DNA of 64,000 bases from Hyphomicrobium sulfonivorans. Lineage in GTDB: Bacteria > Pseudomonadota > Alphaproteobacteria > Rhizobiales > Hyphomicrobiaceae. Where the stretch lies: contig NZ_PZPO01000001.1 in NCBI RefSeq assembly GCF_013306565.1, forward strand, positions 868,001-932,000. The letters run 5' to 3'. A program made the position numbers and the translations under genes. The notes beneath the pieces are model-generated. The model had not been told where the DNA came from, did no database searches, and saw only the letters and a list, made by a program, of their open reading frames with translations. Position 1 is the stretch's first letter. Each line of letters opens with the position of its first letter. Of the stretch, positions 20,126 through 28,651 are shown in pieces.

Positions 20126-21991
20126 ATGGCGCAGAACAAAAAGAATGGTGCGGCCAATGCCGCTGCGAAGAAGCCGGCACCGGCGCCGCTGATCGCTGGC
20201 CACGCCTATCCGATCCACGACCACACCTATGATGTGGTTGTTGTCGGCGCGGGCGGAGCAGGTTTGCGTGCAACGCTCGGCTGCGCTGAGGCCGGCCTCA
20301 AGACGGCGTGCGTAACGAAGGTGTTCCCGACGCGCTCGCACACCGTGGCTGCGCAGGGTGGCGTTGCGGCGTCGCTGGGCAACATGGGCCCAGATAACTG
20401 GCGCTGGCACATGTACGACACCGTCAAAGGGTCGGACTGGCTGGGCGATCAGGACGCGATTGAATATCTGTGCCGCAATGCTCCGGCCGCCGTTTATGAA
20501 ATGGAGCACTACGGCGTTCCGTTCAGCCGCACCGAGGATGGCCGCATCTATCAGCGTCCGTTCGGCGGCATGACGACCGAGTTCGGCGAAGGCCCGCCCG
20601 CGCAGCGCACGTGCGCCGCTGCCGATCGCACCGGCCACGCCATGCTGCACACGCTGTACGGTCAGGCGCTGCGCTATTCGGCTGAGTTCTTCATCGAGTA
20701 TTTCGCGCTTGATCTGCTGATGGACGAAGATGGCGTCTGTCGCGGTCTGCTGGCGCTGTGCCTCGATGATGGCACGATCCATCGCTTCCGGGCCAAGCGC
20801 ACCATTCTCGCCACCGGCGGTTATGGCCGCGCTTACTTCTCGTGCACCTCGGCGCACACCTGCACGGGCGACGGCAACGCGATGCTGCTGCGCGCAGGTC
20901 TGCCGCTGCAGGACATGGAGTTCGTGCAGTTCCACCCCACCGGCATTTACGGCGCGGGTGTTCTGATCACGGAAGGTGCGCGCGGCGAAGGCGGCTATCT
21001 GACCAACGCCAACGGCGAGCGCTTCATGGAGCGCTATGCGCCGAGCGCGAAGGATCTGGCATCACGCGATGTCGTTTCGCGTTCGATGACGGTTGAGATC
21101 CGCGAAGGACGCGGCGTTGGCCCGGATGGCGATCACATCTTCCTGCATCTGGATCACCTCGATCCGGCCATTCTGGCGGAGCGTCTGCCGGGCATCACCG
21201 AAAGCGCGAAGGTGTTTGCGGGCGTTGATCTGCGGCGCGAGCCGATCCCCGTCATTCCGACTGTGCACTACAACATGGGCGGCATCCCGACGAACTATCA
21301 CGGCGAGGTGCTGACGCTGAAGGACGGCGATCCGAACGCGATCGTCCCGGGGCTGATGGCCATCGGTGAAGCTGCGTGCGTTTCCGTACACGGCGCCAAT
21401 CGTCTGGGTTCAAACTCGCTGATCGACCTTGTGGTGTTTGGTCGTGCTGCCGGTCTGCGGTGCGCTGAAGCGCTGGAGTCGGGAACGGCGCAGCCGGATC
21501 TTCCGGCCGAGGCAACCGACCGTGCGCTGGCCCGTCTGGACAAGTTCCGTTACGCCAAGGGCTCAACGCCGACGGCGGATCTGCGTTTGCAGATGCAGCG
21601 CTCGATGCAGTCGCACTGCGCCGTGTTCCGCGATGGCCCGGTGATGGCGGAAGGCGTGAAGCAGATCCATGAGATCTGGAATGCCTCCGGCGATATCGGC
21701 ATCAACGACCGCTCGCTGATCTGGAACTCCGATCTGGTCGAGGCGCTGGAATACGACAACCTGATCGCGCAGGCTGCGGTGACGGTTGTCGGTGCGTTGA
21801 ACCGCGAGGAAAGCCGCGGCGCCCACGCACGCGAGGACTTCCCCAACCGCGATGATACCAACTGGATGAAGCACACGCTGGCCTGGGCGGATTATGCGTC
21901 GAAGTCGGTGAAGCTGGATTATCGTCCGGTGCACACATACACGATGACGAACGAGATCAGCTACATTGAGCCCAAGGCGCGCGTTTACTGA
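20126..21991 (+). CDS. sdhA: Succinate dehydrogenase flavoprotein subunit SdhA
   Basis: 621 residues. FAD-binding [16 protein letters not shown], covalent FAD attachment in [18 protein letters not shown], active-site segments [25 protein letters not shown] and [11 protein letters not shown]-terminal [22 protein letters not shown]. It has an Ala/Lys/Pro-rich N-terminal extension of about 20 residues before the usual start. It oxidises succinate to fumarate at the cytoplasmic face of complex II. In most relatives sdhB follows closely; here sdhB is about 6.7 kb downstream. Confidence 0.97.
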   Translation: MAQNKKNGAANAAAKKPAPAPLIAGHAYPIHDHTYDVVVVGAGGAGLRATLGCAEAGLKTACVTKVFPTRSHTVAAQGGVAASLGNMGPDNWRWHMYDTVKGSDWLGDQDAIEYLCRNAPAAVYEMEHYGVPFSRTEDGRIYQRPFGGMTTEFGEGPPAQRTCAAADRTGHAMLHTLYGQALRYSAEFFIEYFALDLLMDEDGVCRGLLALCLDDGTIHRFRAKRTILATGGYGRAYFSCTSAHTCTGDGNAMLLRAGLPLQDMEFVQFHPTGIYGAGVLITEGARGEGGYLTNANGERFMERYAPSAKDLASRDVVSRSMTVEIREGRGVGPDGDHIFLHLDHLDPAILAERLPGITESAKVFAGVDLRREPIPVIPTVHYNMGGIPTNYHGEVLTLKDGDPNAIVPGLMAIGEAACVSVHGANRLGSNSLIDLVVFGRAAGLRCAEALESGTAQPDLPAEATDRALARLDKFRYAKGSTPTADLRLQMQRSMQSHCAVFRDGPVMAEGVKQIHEIWNASGDIGINDRSLIWNSDLVEALEYDNLIAQAAVTVVGALNREESRGAHAREDFPNRDDTNWMKHTLAWADYASKSVKLDYRPVHTYTMTNEISYIEPKARVY

Positions 21992-22035
21992 TGCGCGCTA
22001 CGAGAATGGCGGGCTGATAAGCGGGCCGAAAGGGG

Positions 22036-22437
22036 ATGGACGGGATGCTCAAATCCGGAATGATCCCCAGCCTCAGGGCCCGCGACCTCGGCGCAACGAT
22101 CGACTTCTATCAGCGGCTTGGCTTTGCCCTGAAGGGCATCGAGCCTTGCGGGGGCCCGCCGCAATGGTGCGCCGTTGGCCGCGATGAGGCGGTGCTGCAT
22201 TTCCATGTGATGGATCTCGACGGGCAGTCGCGGGAACCGGCGCTGTCGGGCACGCTTTACATCCCGGTTGATGATGTCGACAGGCTGGCCAGCGAGTGGG
22301 CCGGTTTAACCCCTCTCCTCTGGGGCCCTCAAGACATGCCCTATGGCTGGCGCGAGTTCGCAATTTGCGATCCCAACGGCTATACACTCGGCTTCTTTCA
22401 AAAGGCGCACGGCCAACCGGCCAGCCCAGAGGCTTAA
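22036..22437 (+). CDS. VOC (glyoxalase/bleomycin-resistance) family protein
   Basis: 133 residues (124 if started at an internal Met). The VOC fold is visible in IPSLRARDLGATIDFYQRLGF, GRDEAVLHFHVMD and WREFAICDPNGYTLGFFQKA; His/Glu-type metal ligands may be present (LHFHV), but the substrate is unknown. Family members include dioxygenases, antibiotic-binding proteins and isomerases. It lies 45 bases after sdhA and about 40 bases before an SDR gene, so it could be expressed from the sdh promoter. Confidence 0.82.
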   Translation: MDGMLKSGMIPSLRARDLGATIDFYQRLGFALKGIEPCGGPPQWCAVGRDEAVLHFHVMDLDGQSREPALSGTLYIPVDDVDRLASEWAGLTPLLWGPQDMPYGWREFAICDPNGYTLGFFQKAHGQPASPEA

Positions 22438-22474
22438 TCCGGCCTATAACAAGCGCCGCCGCAGGGATGTGAGA

Positions 22475-23329
22475 ATGAGCAAGCGTACTGTGCTGATCAC
22501 CGGGACGTCGGCCGGGTTTGGGATGCTGGCGGCCGTCGAACTGGCGAAGCGTGGCTGGCACGTGATCGCGACCATGCGCAATCTGGAGCGGCGCGGCCGT
22601 CTCGATGCCGCCATCGCGGAAGCGGGCGTCGCCTCAAGCGTGGATCTGGTGCAGCTCGACGTGACCGACCCGGCTTCCATTGCTCGCGGTGTTGCCGACA
22701 CGCTGGCGCTGACAGGCGGCAAGCTGGATGCGGTGGTGAACAACGCTGGCGTGGCTGCGGGCGGCGCATTTGAGGATATTCCGGACGCAGATCTGCGCCG
22801 CGTGATCGAAACCAACTTCTTCGGCGTGCTGGGTCTGACGCGTGCGCTGCTGCCGACATTCCGCAAGCAACGTGCGGGCCGCATCGTTTTCATATCCAGT
22901 GAGGCAGGTTTCAACGGCCAGCCGGCAAACTCGATCTATGTGGCTTCGAAGTGGGCGCTGGAAGGTTGGGTTGAATCCGTCGCTTACGAGCTGGAGCAGT
23001 TCGGCATCGAGCTGGTGCTGGTGGAGCCAGGCCCTTACGTGACCGACATTTGGCAGTCATCATCGCGCGTTGCACCAGCCGACAGCCCTTATCGGCGCTG
23101 GACAGAGAACGCCTTCCGTGCCGGCGATGCGCATGTCGCGGCCGATGGTGGCGATCCGCAGGATGTGGCGGTAAAGATTGCCAAGGTGCTGGAAGTAAAG
23201 CATCCGCGCTTCAGAAATCCGGTGCACCGCACGGCCCATTACATGCACATCGTGCGTGGAAAGCTTCCCAGCCGCTGGATCAAGCGCGGTGTTGAGGCGT
23301 ATCTCGGCCTGCGCAAAGTGCGGCTCTGA
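22475..23329 (+). CDS. Short-chain dehydrogenase/reductase (SDR)
   Basis: 284 residues from ATG 22475; the frame extends 44 codons upstream into the VOC gene without family sequence. Classical SDR: TGTSAGFG cofactor loop (TGxxxGxG), NNAGVA, catalytic Ser in FISSEAGFNG and YVASK (Tyr-x-x-x-Lys). An oxidoreductase using NAD(P)H with unknown substrate. It probably shares a transcript with the VOC gene. Confidence 0.9.
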   Translation: MSKRTVLITGTSAGFGMLAAVELAKRGWHVIATMRNLERRGRLDAAIAEAGVASSVDLVQLDVTDPASIARGVADTLALTGGKLDAVVNNAGVAAGGAFEDIPDADLRRVIETNFFGVLGLTRALLPTFRKQRAGRIVFISSEAGFNGQPANSIYVASKWALEGWVESVAYELEQFGIELVLVEPGPYVTDIWQSSSRVAPADSPYRRWTENAFRAGDAHVAADGGDPQDVAVKIAKVLEVKHPRFRNPVHRTAHYMHIVRGKLPSRWIKRGVEAYLGLRKVRL

Positions 23330-23538
23330 TCGCGTTGCGGTGATGTCGATGCTGCGCGGGTGGAATTGAACGATGCTCGTTATGCGAGTCTGTATCTGGC
23401 CCGCCACGCCTGTGCTGTCACTTGATGCCAGTGGTGCGCTGAAGCCGCAAAAGCCGCTCAATTACGTGTAAGTGTGCGCAGCCTCCAGCCGCATTCCGGT
23501 AGAGGCGTGCATACGCTCAGCTATCAGGAAACGAGCAG

Positions 23539-24102
23539 ATGATTAGCAAATTTTGCGTCCGGCTGGCTTTTGTAGCCGCCGCTTTTTCAGTTCTGACCGT
23601 AGCGCCCGCTGCGGCAGCAGAAGAATGCAAAGACCCGGTGACGGCTGCCGGTGCGCCGGCAACGCTGCGTGACCTTGGCGCCTATCCCAATTCGCTGTTC
23701 GCCTGGCGCGCCGCCGTGAAGGAGAAGTATGGCCACGAATTCAACTCCTGGCGCTACTCCAAGGAGCGCAACGTGGATTGCAAGGAGTCCGGCGGCAAGT
23801 GGACCTGCACCCGCACCGCCGTTCCGTGCATCGACAAGCTGCACCAGCTGACCGGCGCGGCCAAGGAAGCGATCAAGAAAAAAGAATGCAAGACTGAGTC
23901 GCTGAGCTCCTACGGTGCGCGCAAGAAGTACCGCATGGAGGCCGAAAAGCAGGCGATCTATGGTTGGGAAATCGACGTGCGCCAAAAGCACGGCAAGGAA
24001 TGGGCTGTCTGGGCCAATGCCGTGGATGCCGATATCGATTGCCGCGGGCTGAAGGGCGGCAATACGCAGTGCATCGCGCTGGCGACGGCCTGCCTGCCCT
24101 GA
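23539..24102 (+). CDS. Secreted cysteine-containing protein with two tandem repeats
   Basis: 187 residues, not a family I recognise. A signal peptide ends near AAAA/EECKD (residues 26-30). The mature part contains two related modules of about 60 residues: one around KEKYGHEFNSWRYSKE..DC and a second around RQKHGKEWAVWANAVD..DC. Each has the pattern W-x(3)-V-(K/R)-x-K-(Y/H)-G-x-E-(F/W)-x-x-W, a D-C pair about ten residues later and a terminal C-x(3)-A-x-x-C. Paired cysteines in each copy suggest disulfide-stabilised periplasmic modules. Terminator at 24191-24219. Confidence 0.7.
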   Translation: MISKFCVRLAFVAAAFSVLTVAPAAAAEECKDPVTAAGAPATLRDLGAYPNSLFAWRAAVKEKYGHEFNSWRYSKERNVDCKESGGKWTCTRTAVPCIDKLHQLTGAAKEAIKKKECKTESLSSYGARKKYRMEAEKQAIYGWEIDVRQKHGKEWAVWANAVDADIDCRGLKGGNTQCIALATACLP

Positions 24103-24131
24103 TCGGCGGCACGTTGATTGATTGAATTGGA

Positions 24132-24174
24132 GTGCTTCCGGAAAAGTGGGAACCGGTTTTCCGACAAGAAGCAC
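24132..24174 (+). repeat. Dispersed palindromic repeat, copy 1
   Basis: 43 bases beginning GTGCTTCCGGAAAA and ending TTTTCCG..AGAAGCAC, able to form a long hairpin around GTGGGAACCGG. A copy in reverse orientation at 60142-60184 matches at 40 of 43 positions. The flank ACAAAC(A/G)TCT is also shared, so the unit may be near 60 bases. This looks like one of the short intergenic palindromic repeats common in Hyphomicrobiales genomes. Confidence 0.75.
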
Positions 24175-24190
24175 GACAAACAAACATCTC

Positions 24191-24219
24191 GGGCCGTTCC
24201 GGTTGGGGCGGCCCTTTTT
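24191..24219 (+). terminator. Terminator after the two-module secreted protein
   Basis: GGGCCG / CGGCCC stem with a 12-base loop followed by five T. Confidence 0.65.
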
Positions 24220-24269
24220 CGTATCCGGCTTTTGTTGCGCTCAGCGGGTCACGCGGTGGAGAGGTGGCC

Positions 24270-24307
24270 CCAAAAAGAAAGCGGCGGCCGAGTGTCCGGC
24301 CGCCGCT
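24270..24307 (-). terminator. Terminator of pqqA
   Basis: Perfect 11-bp stem AGCGGCGGCCG / CGGCCGCCGCT with a six-base loop. On the minus strand it is followed by TTCTTTTTGG. It lies 29 bases past the pqqA stop. Confidence 0.85.
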
Positions 24308-24335
24308 CAAAATCTGTCAGCTAATTCGGATCGAA

Positions 24336-24425
24336 TTAGATGATGTCGATCTCTGCCGGCATGTAGGAGGTGACCTCAAGGCCAACTTCCTGCTCGCGAA
24401 CGGCTGGCTTGCTCCAAACCTTCAT
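24336..24425 (-). CDS. pqqA: PQQ precursor peptide PqqA (orphan)
   Basis: A 29-codon gene too short for usual gene calling. The product starts MKVWSKPAVREQEVGLEV and ends TSYMPAEIDII. Glu17 and Tyr21 lie in the E-V-T-S-Y motif, the Glu-x-x-x-Tyr pair that PqqE cross-links and that becomes pyrroloquinoline quinone. GLEVTSY and the acidic tail closely resemble methylotroph PqqA peptides. A perfect AGGAGG ribosome site sits seven bases upstream of the ATG, and a strong terminator follows, so it is a one-gene transcription unit. No pqqBCDE genes are in this window; they must be encoded elsewhere if PQQ is made. PQQ is the cofactor of periplasmic methanol and other alcohol or sugar dehydrogenases. 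Confidence 0.9.
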   Translation of the reverse strand: MKVWSKPAVREQEVGLEVTSYMPAEIDII

Positions 24426-24901
24426 TGTCTTTCCTCCTGCTAAAGCCTTGGCGGCGGGTACCGCCTGCCTGATGGACAATATGTAGCAACTTCACGCGAT
24501 AAACAGAAATCGCAATTGCGTGATGACGCGATAAGGGAATCTGATCGGCTCGATAAGATCGGCGCGTCATTTAATATAGTTGTTTTTCAATGGCTTGATA
24601 AATATCGACCCGATGGTCGGTTGTTGTGGTGCGCTTGTTCCGTGGTGCGCAGCACGGCTGGTATCACGGGAGGCGTGCGAATCGCGCGGTCCTGAGGGGG
24701 CCCCCACCCATCACTGTGGGGAGGCCGCTTCGCGATCCCCTCTGGCTTCTCCCTGCCGCAGATCCTTACAAGCCGTTTTTCCAATCGGAAGAATTTGCGC
24801 AAAACCTGCACGCCCGATTTTGCGGGCTTCTCAGGCAATTGCGTTAGCCTCCCTGCTGTAGCCGGAGTATCCGGCCCGCAGATACAACAGGGGCTTTTTG
24901 C
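24426..24901. other. Intergenic region upstream of pqqA
   Basis: 476 bases. The first 150 are unusually AT-rich for this genome and contain the spaced inverted repeat TCACGC ... GCGTGA (about 24492-24523) and GATAA-rich stretches, plausible operator or promoter DNA for the leftward pqqA. The right part contains a short hairpin (GCCCG-ATTTTG-CGGGC, about 24811-24826) followed by TTCTC. No supported gene. Confidence 0.4.
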
Positions 24902-25309
24902 ATGCCGTCCATTCTTGTCATCGTGGCCTCATCAATCGCCGCCCTTGTGTCTGTGTCTACGGCCGATACGGCGCCCGCTTCGTGTGTCGAGGGGCTTTCC
25001 CGGATCGCGCAGCAGATGCGCATCGCTGAGATCGGCGCCAGCAACGTTCAGACCACCGTCACATCGCAGCCGATGCGGGTGGCTGAAATCGAAACGCAGC
25101 AGGAAAATCTGGATGCGGATGTTCATCATCCGGGTCAGAAGGGCGATGAGGCTGAAGCGATCCTGAAGGAATCGAAGGATAGCTTCAAAGTCACGCATCA
25201 GAGTTTCGAAGACTGCATGAAGGATTGGGGCCCTTCAACGCAGATGAGCAAAGAAGAGTGGGCGCAAAGCTGCCGCTCGACGCTCAAGTATTTCCCGGAA
25301 GGCAAGTAA
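24902..25309 (+). CDS. Small secreted protein of unknown function
   Basis: 135 residues, start ATG 24902 with AGGGG about seven bases upstream. The N-terminus SILVIVASSIAALVSVSTADTA looks like a signal peptide cleaved before APASC. There is an internal echo: QQMRIAEIG and QPMRVAEIE occur 25 residues apart. The rest is charged and helical (GQKGDEAEAILKESKDSFKV) with Cys in the C-terminal half. No family recognised. Confidence 0.55.
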   Translation: MPSILVIVASSIAALVSVSTADTAPASCVEGLSRIAQQMRIAEIGASNVQTTVTSQPMRVAEIETQQENLDADVHHPGQKGDEAEAILKESKDSFKVTHQSFEDCMKDWGPSTQMSKEEWAQSCRSTLKYFPEGK

Positions 25310-25396
25310 CAGCGGCTCGGGGATAGGGTCCGCGGGGGAGGGGGCGTCTGCTCGCGAGGGCAAGGCGCACTTCGCTTTCACATTACGAGGTAAAAG

Positions 25397-26518
25397 ATGA
25401 AACACACCCTGCTGCGGCGCGCCGTGGCCACGCTTTGCGCTGGCCTGATGGCATCGACACCCGCTCTCGCCTGCACCGACGTGCGCCTGATGGCGAAGGA
25501 TGGCTCCGCGTTCAGTTCGCGGACGATGGACTTCGGCATGGACCTCGAAAGCGCGCTGCTGATCGTGCCGCGCGGCAATGAGGTGGTTTCGCCTGCTCCG
25601 AAGGGCAACGGTCTGACGTGGAAGGGCAAGTACGGCTACGTCGGCATGAATGCGTTCAACCTATCGATGATGGCCGATGGCATGAACGAAAAGGGCCTTG
25701 GCTTCGGCGCGCTCTATCTGCCGGGCGAGACGAAGTATCAGGACGTGCCGGCCGATGGCAGCGCGAAGGCGCTTTCGAACGCGCTGTTTGGCGACTGGGT
25801 GCTGAGCAACTTCGAAACGGTTGAGGAAGTGAAAGCAGCGCTCAATGGTGTGACCGTCTGGGGCGAGAGCATGCCGCAGTTCGGTTCGTTCATTCCGCTG
25901 CACTTCACGATTCACGACGCAACCGGCAAGAGCATCGTGATCGAGTATGTGGGCGGCGCTGCGAAGGTCTACGACAACACCGTCGGCGTGCTGACCAACT
26001 CGCCCACCTATGACTGGCACATTCAGAACCTGCGCAACTACGTTTATCTGTCGCCGCTGAACGCCGGGCCTGAGAAGATTGGCAACGTGACCTATACGGG
26101 AACGGGCCAGGGCTCGGGGCTTTACGGCCTGCCAGGTGATCCGACCCCGCCGTCGCGCTTCATCATGGCCGTGGCCTCGTCGCACCTCGCCATTCAGCCG
26201 GCCAATTCAGCTGAGGCGCTGACGCAGGCGCAGCACATCATGAACCGCGTGGACATTCCGAGAGGCATGGTGCGCGACTACTCGAAGACGACCAAGGGAC
26301 CGGTTGCCGGCGACTACACGCTCTGGACGGTTTTCCGCGACCACGCCAATCTGGTCTACTACTGGAAGACGTATGACCACCCCAACCTGCGCGCTATCGA
26401 TCTGACGAAGATCGATTTCAGCAAAGGGCAGTCAATTCGTCAGTGGGCTATTACAACTTCGCAGCCTGCGGCTGAGATGATCGACTCCAAGGATCTCAAG
26501 CCGGCCAAGCTGCAATGA
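25397..26518 (+). CDS. Choloylglycine hydrolase family Ntn-hydrolase (linear amide C-N hydrolase), secreted
   Basis: 373 residues. The signal peptide ends ...STPALA directly before CTDVRLMAKDGSAFSSRTMDF, so cleavage exposes the N-terminal Cys nucleophile of the bile-salt-hydrolase/penicillin V acylase family. Supporting motifs: ADGMNEKGLGFGALYLPG, NSPTYDWHIQNLRNY (catalytic Asn region) and LWTVFRDHANLVYYW. The family cleaves linear amides such as penicillin V, conjugated bile salts or N-acyl homoserine lactones. In an environmental alphaproteobacterium an acyl-amide or quorum-signal substrate is more likely than bile salts, but this is inferred. ATG 25397 has GAGG upstream. Confidence 0.9.
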   Translation: MKHTLLRRAVATLCAGLMASTPALACTDVRLMAKDGSAFSSRTMDFGMDLESALLIVPRGNEVVSPAPKGNGLTWKGKYGYVGMNAFNLSMMADGMNEKGLGFGALYLPGETKYQDVPADGSAKALSNALFGDWVLSNFETVEEVKAALNGVTVWGESMPQFGSFIPLHFTIHDATGKSIVIEYVGGAAKVYDNTVGVLTNSPTYDWHIQNLRNYVYLSPLNAGPEKIGNVTYTGTGQGSGLYGLPGDPTPPSRFIMAVASSHLAIQPANSAEALTQAQHIMNRVDIPRGMVRDYSKTTKGPVAGDYTLWTVFRDHANLVYYWKTYDHPNLRAIDLTKIDFSKGQSIRQWAITTSQPAAEMIDSKDLKPAKLQ

Positions 26519-26659
26519 TTGGCGACAGACCATGATCGCTTCGGACCCTATCAGTCGGAAGCGTGAATCATCGGTCTAAGAATAAAGGGTAGAGCCGATC
26601 GGCCGAAGGTGATTCGGAGAAAAGCGATCGCGCTCGGGACTTGCTTCGCAGTAGACGCC

Positions 26660-26688
26660 GGAGGGCAACAGTAGCGCTGTTGCCCTCC
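26660..26688. repeat. Perfect 12-bp hairpin downstream of the Ntn hydrolase
   Basis: GGAGGGCAACAG and CTGTTGCCCTCC around a five-base loop. No U-run follows on either strand, so it may be an mRNA 3' stabiliser, a protein-binding palindrome or an atypical terminator. Confidence 0.6.
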
Positions 26689-26798
26689 AGGTGTGCTGTT
26701 GCACCCGTTCCCTTGCCGTCCAAACGCCTCTAAATTCGATTGCGAATCACTGGCAGCGGTTTTCCTGCCGGAGACAAGCGCTTTCCGGAGGTGTCTGT

Positions 26799-27119
26799 AT
26801 GAAGGCTCTGCGGCTCAGACTGGCCGTTGCTGCAGCGGCATTTTTCATCGTGACGCCGATGGCGATGCCGGCAAACGCAGCTATCAAATGCCGTGACGGC
26901 AACCAGAACATCTCCGGCAACTGGACGCCGACGCCCTATTGTCAGGACAAGCTGCTGTTTGAAGTGGCCAACTCGCGCGGCTTCAAAACCTCGTTCGCGG
27001 CGATCCGCAACAATCCCAACCACAAGAAAGAGCTTTGCCGCTTTCTGTTCACCGATATTCGCGTCGAGATGACGTGCCTGGACGCAGGTGTGCCGGGCTT
27101 CATTGGCGGCGGACGCTGA
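26799..27119 (+). CDS. Small secreted protein of unknown function
   Basis: 106 residues, ATG 26799 with GGAGG eight bases upstream. The signal peptide is clear (AVAAAAFFIVTPMAMPANA/AIKC). The mature part of about 78 residues has four cysteines (KCRD, PYCQD, ELCRF, MTCLD), compatible with two disulfides, and a Gly-rich end. No family recognised. Like the two other secreted proteins in this block it is small and monocistronic. Confidence 0.65.
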   Translation: MKALRLRLAVAAAAFFIVTPMAMPANAAIKCRDGNQNISGNWTPTPYCQDKLLFEVANSRGFKTSFAAIRNNPNHKKELCRFLFTDIRVEMTCLDAGVPGFIGGGR

Positions 27120-27187
27120 ATCCGGACGAATGCGTTGAACCAATTCGCCCATTGATCATTGCTGCATGGCGCATCGACGTGCCGCGG

Positions 27188-27634
27188 TTATCGCTCCGGT
27201 TCCGAGTTAGTTGATGGCCCCTGAAGCAGCAGGCGTTCGGCATCTGAAATGATCTGAGCGTGATCGAAGGCGAGCTGCAGTTCGCGCCAATTCGCAACCC
27301 ACTCGGCACTGGCGGCATCATCGCCGCCCTTCACGGGTGTGTTTCTTGTCTGGGTGAGGTAGGCGACCGAGCAGGTATGCCCGCGCGGGTCGCGCTTCGG
27401 ATCGGAATAGACACCGACCAGACGTAGCTGGTCGACAGGGATCTCAAGGCCCGTTTCTTCGTGTAGTTCGCGGCGGCACGCATCATCGACACGCTCGCCG
27501 ATGTCGACGAAGCCGCCGGGAAGCGCATATCCACCACGGAACGGTTCGTTGGCGCGTTGAATTAGAAGAACGCGTCGCTGGTCGTCAAAAACGACACAAT
27601 CGGTCGTCAGAGCGGGTGTCGCGGGGAAAGCCAT
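27188..27634 (-). CDS. Nudix hydrolase
   Basis: 148 residues from ATG 27634; a TTG ten codons upstream is possible. A complete Nudix box is visible, GGFVDIGERVDDACRRELHEETGLEI (G-x5-E-x7-REUxEExGU), after the strand LLIQRANEPFRGGYALPGG. Sequences of this type are often ADP-ribose or NADH pyrophosphatase-like. Cytoplasmic housecleaning or NAD metabolism is likely. Its 5' end overlaps the putative start of the next, divergent gene. Confidence 0.88.
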   Translation of the reverse strand: MAFPATPALTTDCVVFDDQRRVLLIQRANEPFRGGYALPGGFVDIGERVDDACRRELHEETGLEIPVDQLRLVGVYSDPKRDPRGHTCSVAYLTQTRNTPVKGGDDAASAEWVANWRELQLAFDHAQIISDAERLLLQGPSTNSEPER

Positions 27635-28524
27635 TGGTCGATACTCTTTCAAGAAGCGGGTCAAAAGGCGGTTTCTGGCTGTTTCGCGGTGACAGGCAGC
27701 AGCCCGATCCCAATTCTACCTTGCCGCAGATTGGCGGGCGTGACGGAAGCTTGTCCCTGCTGCGTCGGGCTGTTCCCACTTTGCCTAAGGCGCTGCGGCA
27801 TTTAAAAAAGGGCAGCGTTCAAGAGGAAGCTGCAGCGCGTGAGACAGAACAAGACCTACCGATCCGGGCCCCGGCCGTGAAGACGCCTGATGAACCGAAG
27901 GCTGTCGCAGCCGAAGTCGCCGTCGAACCGCAGGCTCAGCCACGCCCTGCTGAGGCCGCTAGCGAAACGCGGCTGGCACCTGATCCGTTCACAGCGGTGC
28001 TACCGGCGCTGGCTGCACTGGGCGCAATTGCTTCCATTGCCACGATCAACTGGGCGGCGCAGGAGCGCACACCGGATCGCAGCCGTTCCAAGCGCAAGGC
28101 GGCCACCGCGTTGCGGGATCTTGAAACCTGCTGTCTTGGGCTGCTGGAGATCTTTCGGCGCTTCCAACGCAATCCGCGCCTTTTCGCGGGCGAAGGCGCC
28201 CCGGCATCTTCACCGTTGAAGTTCGGTGTGCATGGACCGCGCGTTGGCCCCGATGCGGCACGGCTTTTTCAGCAGCTCATCAATGATGTGGCATCGATGC
28301 TGGTGCTGGCTTCCCAGAACGCCTTTGACGTGATGTCGGCGGTTGAGGATGGAGAGATCGAGGCACCGGAAGAGCTGTTCTATGGCTTCGGTGAACAGCA
28401 GGATCGGCTTAATCAGCTGATCCAATCGCGCGCGACGCTGAAGACGTCGGTGGACACCGGTGCCGACGTGGCTGCGCGGCTGACGCTTCTGGTGCGTGAA
28501 CTGAAGCGCTGCCGGCCGGAATAG
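27616..28524 (+). CDS. Hypothetical protein upstream of sdhB
   Basis: 302 residues if started at GTG 27616, which overlaps the Nudix gene head to head by 19 bases; the true start may be later. The first 150 residues are Pro/Ala/Glu-rich and probably disordered. A hydrophobic stretch (about 120-140, AVLPALAALGAIASIATINWAA) could be a membrane anchor. The C-terminal half (about 160-300) is helical and compact, with RDLETCCLGLLEIFRRFQRN and LFQQLINDVASMLVLASQNAFDV. No family recognised. It lies about 130 bases before sdhB in the same direction. Coding status is supported by length and the amino-acid pattern of the second half. Confidence 0.6.
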   Translation: MSRGKPLVDTLSRSGSKGGFWLFRGDRQQPDPNSTLPQIGGRDGSLSLLRRAVPTLPKALRHLKKGSVQEEAAARETEQDLPIRAPAVKTPDEPKAVAAEVAVEPQAQPRPAEAASETRLAPDPFTAVLPALAALGAIASIATINWAAQERTPDRSRSKRKAATALRDLETCCLGLLEIFRRFQRNPRLFAGEGAPASSPLKFGVHGPRVGPDAARLFQQLINDVASMLVLASQNAFDVMSAVEDGEIEAPEELFYGFGEQQDRLNQLIQSRATLKTSVDTGADVAARLTLLVRELKRCRPE

Positions 28525-28651
28525 CCAACTCTGCGGGTCAGGTTTTTGCTACTAAAACGCGACGCCAGCGAGCGTTGACATCAGCGTTTGCGGTGCGTCA
28601 TGTGGGGCTGACGGGTGTGGCATTTGCCGACAGCAGGAAAGCCCCAATAAT

